Assembly (NCBI RefSeq): GCF_000513275.1
Contig: NZ_CBVJ010000014.1
Coordinates: 1 to 64,000 of the forward strand
DNA: 64,000 nucleotides
Direction of reading: 5' to 3'
Source of the DNA: Paenibacillus gorillae
GTDB taxonomy: Bacteria > Bacillota > Bacilli > Paenibacillales > Paenibacillaceae
The notes under the pieces are model-generated. The model saw nothing but the letters and a program-made list of their open reading frames with translations. It did not search any database and had not been told where the DNA came from. Positions 61,751 through 64,000 of the stretch are shown here, piece by piece. A program made the position numbers and the translations under genes. The number at the start of each line of letters is the position of its first letter. Positions within the stretch are counted from its first letter, which is position 1.

Positions 61751-64000
61751 ATGCAACGCGTAGATGTGAAGGAAAAGGCAAGAGCGCGCGAGCTTCGCGT
61801 GTTGAAGCAATGGCAAGAGAATGATACGTTCAAGCAATCGATCGAGAACCGGAAGGGCAAGCCGAATTATGTATTCTATGAGGGGCCGCCAACGGCTAAC
61901 GGCGCTCCGCATATCGGTCACGTGCTGGGCCGCGTAATCAAAGACTTTATCGGGCGTTACAAAACGATGTCCGGCTACCGCGTCGTCCGTAAAGCGGGTT
62001 GGGACACGCATGGCTTGCCAGTCGAGCTTGGCGTCGAGAAAGAGCTCGGCATCTCCGGCAAACAGGAGATCGAGAATTACGGCGTTGAAGCATTTATTAA
62101 AAAGTGCAAAGACAGCGTATTCGTCTATGAGAAGCAATGGCGTGAGCTGACTGAAGCGATCGCCTACTGGACTGATCTCGACAATCCGTACATTACGCTG
62201 AAAAACGAGTATATCGAAAGCGTATGGCATGTGTTATCGACGATTCACAGCAAAGGGCTGCTGTACCGCGGACACCGCGTCAGTCCGTATTGCCCAAGCT
62301 GCCAGACGACGCTCAGCTCGCATGAAGTGGCCCAAGGCTATGAGGACGTGAAGGATCTGAGCGCAACGGCGAAGTTCAAGCTGCAGGATTCCGGGGAGTT
62401 CATTCTGGCATGGACGACGACGCCTTGGACGCTGCCTGCGAACGTGGCACTTGCGGTTAATCCGGAGCTGGAATATATCCGTGCTTCCAAAGACGGCGAA
62501 GTGTATATCGTGGCGAAAAACTTGGCTGACGACGTACTGAAGGAAGGCTACGAGACGCTTTCAACGGTTAAAGGCTCGGAGTTGGTCGGCCTCAGCTATG
62601 AGCCGCCATTCCGTTATGTGCCAATCGAAAAAGGCCATGTTGTTATCCCTGGCGATTTCGTCAGCGACACTAGCGGTACCGGTATCGTCCACATTGCGCC
62701 GGCACACGGCGAGGACGATTACAAGGTTGCCCGTCAGAACGGCATCAGCATGCTGAGCGTTGTCAACAATGCCGGCCGCTACGTCGATGAAGTGACGGAC
62801 CTTGCGGGCCGTTTCGTGAAAGACTGTGACGTTGACATTGTGAAAATGCTTAGCGAGCGCGGGCTGCTCTTCTCCAAAGAGCGTTACGAGCACAGCTATC
62901 CGTTCTGCTGGCGCTGCAAATCGCCGCTTCTCTACTATGCGACAGAGAGCTGGTTCATCGAGACGACGAAGGTTAAGGATCAGCTGATCGCCAACAACAA
63001 CGGCGTTGACTGGTACCCGGGCCATATCCGCGAAGGACGCTTTGGCAAATTCCTTGAGGATCTGATCGACTGGAACATCAGCCGGAACCGTTATTGGGGA
63101 ACGCCGCTTAATGTATGGGTGTGCGAAGCGACAGGCAAGGAATACGCGCCTAGCAGCATTGCAGACTTGCGTGAGCGTGCGGTCGGCGAAGTGCCGGAGG
63201 ATATCGAGCTGCATAAGCCATATGTCGATGAGATCAAATTGAAATCGCCTTTCGCTGAAGGTGCAGTTATGACCCGGACGCCGGAAGTTATCGACGTATG
63301 GTTCGACAGCGGCTCTATGCCGTTTGCACAGCAGCATTATCCGTTCGAGAACGCGGAGCAGTTCGCGGATCAATATCCGGCGGACATGATCTGCGAAGGC
63401 ATCGACCAGACGCGCGGCTGGTTCTTCAGCTTGTTGGCTGTGTCGACGCTGTACAACGGCAAAGCTCCCTATAAAGCTGTTATCTCGACCGGACATATCC
63501 TGGATGAGAACGGGCAAAAAATGTCCAAATCCAAAGGCAATGTTATCGATCCTTGGGAAATCATCAATGAATACGGAACGGATGCGTTCCGCTGGGCGCT
63601 CTTGTCGGACAGCGCGCCGTGGAACAGCAAGCGCTTCTCGCGCGGCATCGTAGGCGAAGCCAAGTCGAAAGTAATCGATACGATCGTCAATACGCATGCG
63701 TTCTACGCCCTGTATGCATCAATCGACGGCTTCAACCATGAAGAGCATGCCGAAGCGCAATCCGGCAATAAGCTGGACCGCTGGATCGTATCCAGACTGA
63801 ACAGCCTGATCCAGACCGTCGTGAAAGGTCTGGAGGTTAACGACTTCTTGAATCCGGCGAGAGCGATTGAGACATTCGTTGATGAGCTCAGCAACTGGTA
63901 CATCCGCCGTTCCCGCGATCGTTTCTGGGGCAGCGGCTTGACGGCCGATAAGCTTGCCGCTTACCAGACGCTGCGCCAAGTGCTGTTGACGCTCTCCCGC
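61751..64000 (+). CDS. ileS: Isoleucyl-tRNA synthetase, type 2-like (3' end outside window)
   Basis: 750 codons are visible of about 1030 expected. The HIGH motif is [13 protein letters not shown] and the KMSKS motif is [11 protein letters not shown]. Editing-domain motifs ([32 protein letters not shown]) and the WDTHGLPVE block are present. GPP..G.PH.GH with WDTHGLPVE resembles the eukaryote-like class 2 IleS rather than the PPYANG..H.GH / WDCHGLP form of Bacillus subtilis. Class 2 enzymes are known for low mupirocin sensitivity. Start ATG at 61751 (61748 also possible) after AGGGGG. Confidence 0.95.
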   Translation, partial: MQRVDVKEKARARELRVLKQWQENDTFKQSIENRKGKPNYVFYEGPPTANGAPHIGHVLGRVIKDFIGRYKTMSGYRVVRKAGWDTHGLPVELGVEKELGISGKQEIENYGVEAFIKKCKDSVFVYEKQWRELTEAIAYWTDLDNPYITLKNEYIESVWHVLSTIHSKGLLYRGHRVSPYCPSCQTTLSSHEVAQGYEDVKDLSATAKFKLQDSGEFILAWTTTPWTLPANVALAVNPELEYIRASKDGEVYIVAKNLADDVLKEGYETLSTVKGSELVGLSYEPPFRYVPIEKGHVVIPGDFVSDTSGTGIVHIAPAHGEDDYKVARQNGISMLSVVNNAGRYVDEVTDLAGRFVKDCDVDIVKMLSERGLLFSKERYEHSYPFCWRCKSPLLYYATESWFIETTKVKDQLIANNNGVDWYPGHIREGRFGKFLEDLIDWNISRNRYWGTPLNVWVCEATGKEYAPSSIADLRERAVGEVPEDIELHKPYVDEIKLKSPFAEGAVMTRTPEVIDVWFDSGSMPFAQQHYPFENAEQFADQYPADMICEGIDQTRGWFFSLLAVSTLYNGKAPYKAVISTGHILDENGQKMSKSKGNVIDPWEIINEYGTDAFRWALLSDSAPWNSKRFSRGIVGEAKSKVIDTIVNTHAFYALYASIDGFNHEEHAEAQSGNKLDRWIVSRLNSLIQTVVKGLEVNDFLNPARAIETFVDELSNWYIRRSRDRFWGSGLTADKLAAYQTLRQVLLTLSR

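Noticed and set aside
62561-63697. 378-codon minus-strand open frame opposite ileS
   Set aside because: Antisense shadow; ileS motifs in the plus frame are continuous across it.

Overview
The window is a contiguous piece of chromosome from an endospore-forming Firmicute, most likely Paenibacillaceae (Paenibacillus or Cohnella type). The evidence is the order mraZ-rsmH-ftsL-pbpB-spoVD-murE-murF-mraY-murD-spoVE, then ftsA-ftsZ-spoIIGA-sigE-sigG and the ylm genes to divIVA and ileS. Sporulation genes (rsfA, spoVD, spoVE, spoIIGA, sigE, sigG, ylaJ type) and the bacillithiol gene bshC agree with this. MurE carries a DNPR motif, so the peptidoglycan is expected to be meso-diaminopimelate type. No rRNA, tRNA, CRISPR array, prophage or transposase was seen.

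Layout. 1-18.2 kb is housekeeping and accessory: the end of a DUF6081-like gene, a two-component system, two membrane proteins, a nitroreductase, a lytic transglycosylase, cysteine desulfurase plus thiI, two divergent terC genes, then the typA-ylaH cluster with an LCP protein, a YlaJ-type lipoprotein and a PhoH ATPase. 18.2-25.9 kb holds a 1.2-kb repeat-bearing gap, a solute-binding protein converging on a secreted coiled-coil protein, a MidA-type methyltransferase, DUF2626, rsfA, panE and DUF3397. 26-32.5 kb is metabolic (bshC, ahcY, rocD-rocF) plus a DUF4349 lipoprotein. 32.6-52.4 kb is the division and cell-wall (dcw) cluster. 53.3-61.3 kb is the sporulation sigma operon and the ylm/sepF/divIVA block. 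A T-box leader and a type-2-looking ileS run off the right edge.

The genes work together as expected. The Mur ligases, MraY and MurA/B build lipid-linked precursor, SpoVE with PBP2B/SpoVD polymerise and cross-link it, and FtsL/DivIB/FtsA/FtsZ/SepF/DivIVA place and run the septum. The same locus then gives the mother-cell (SigE, processed by SpoIIGA) and forespore (SigG) programmes. Readable control sites include a tandem MraZ operator, a SigH-type promoter before ftsA, a Spo0A-type promoter with long spacing before spoIIGA, and the Ile T-box.

The most unusual signal is a family of intergenic elements. Each is exactly 186 bp and has four 17-nt units in a forward-forward-reverse-reverse arrangement at fixed 51/77/51-nt steps. 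There are three copies (3264, 18833, 37011), and a single variant unit lies inside a hairpin between mraY and murD. Two unrelated tandem repeats (62 bp and 165 bp) lie right next to two of the copies. murG is absent from its usual place between spoVE and murB.
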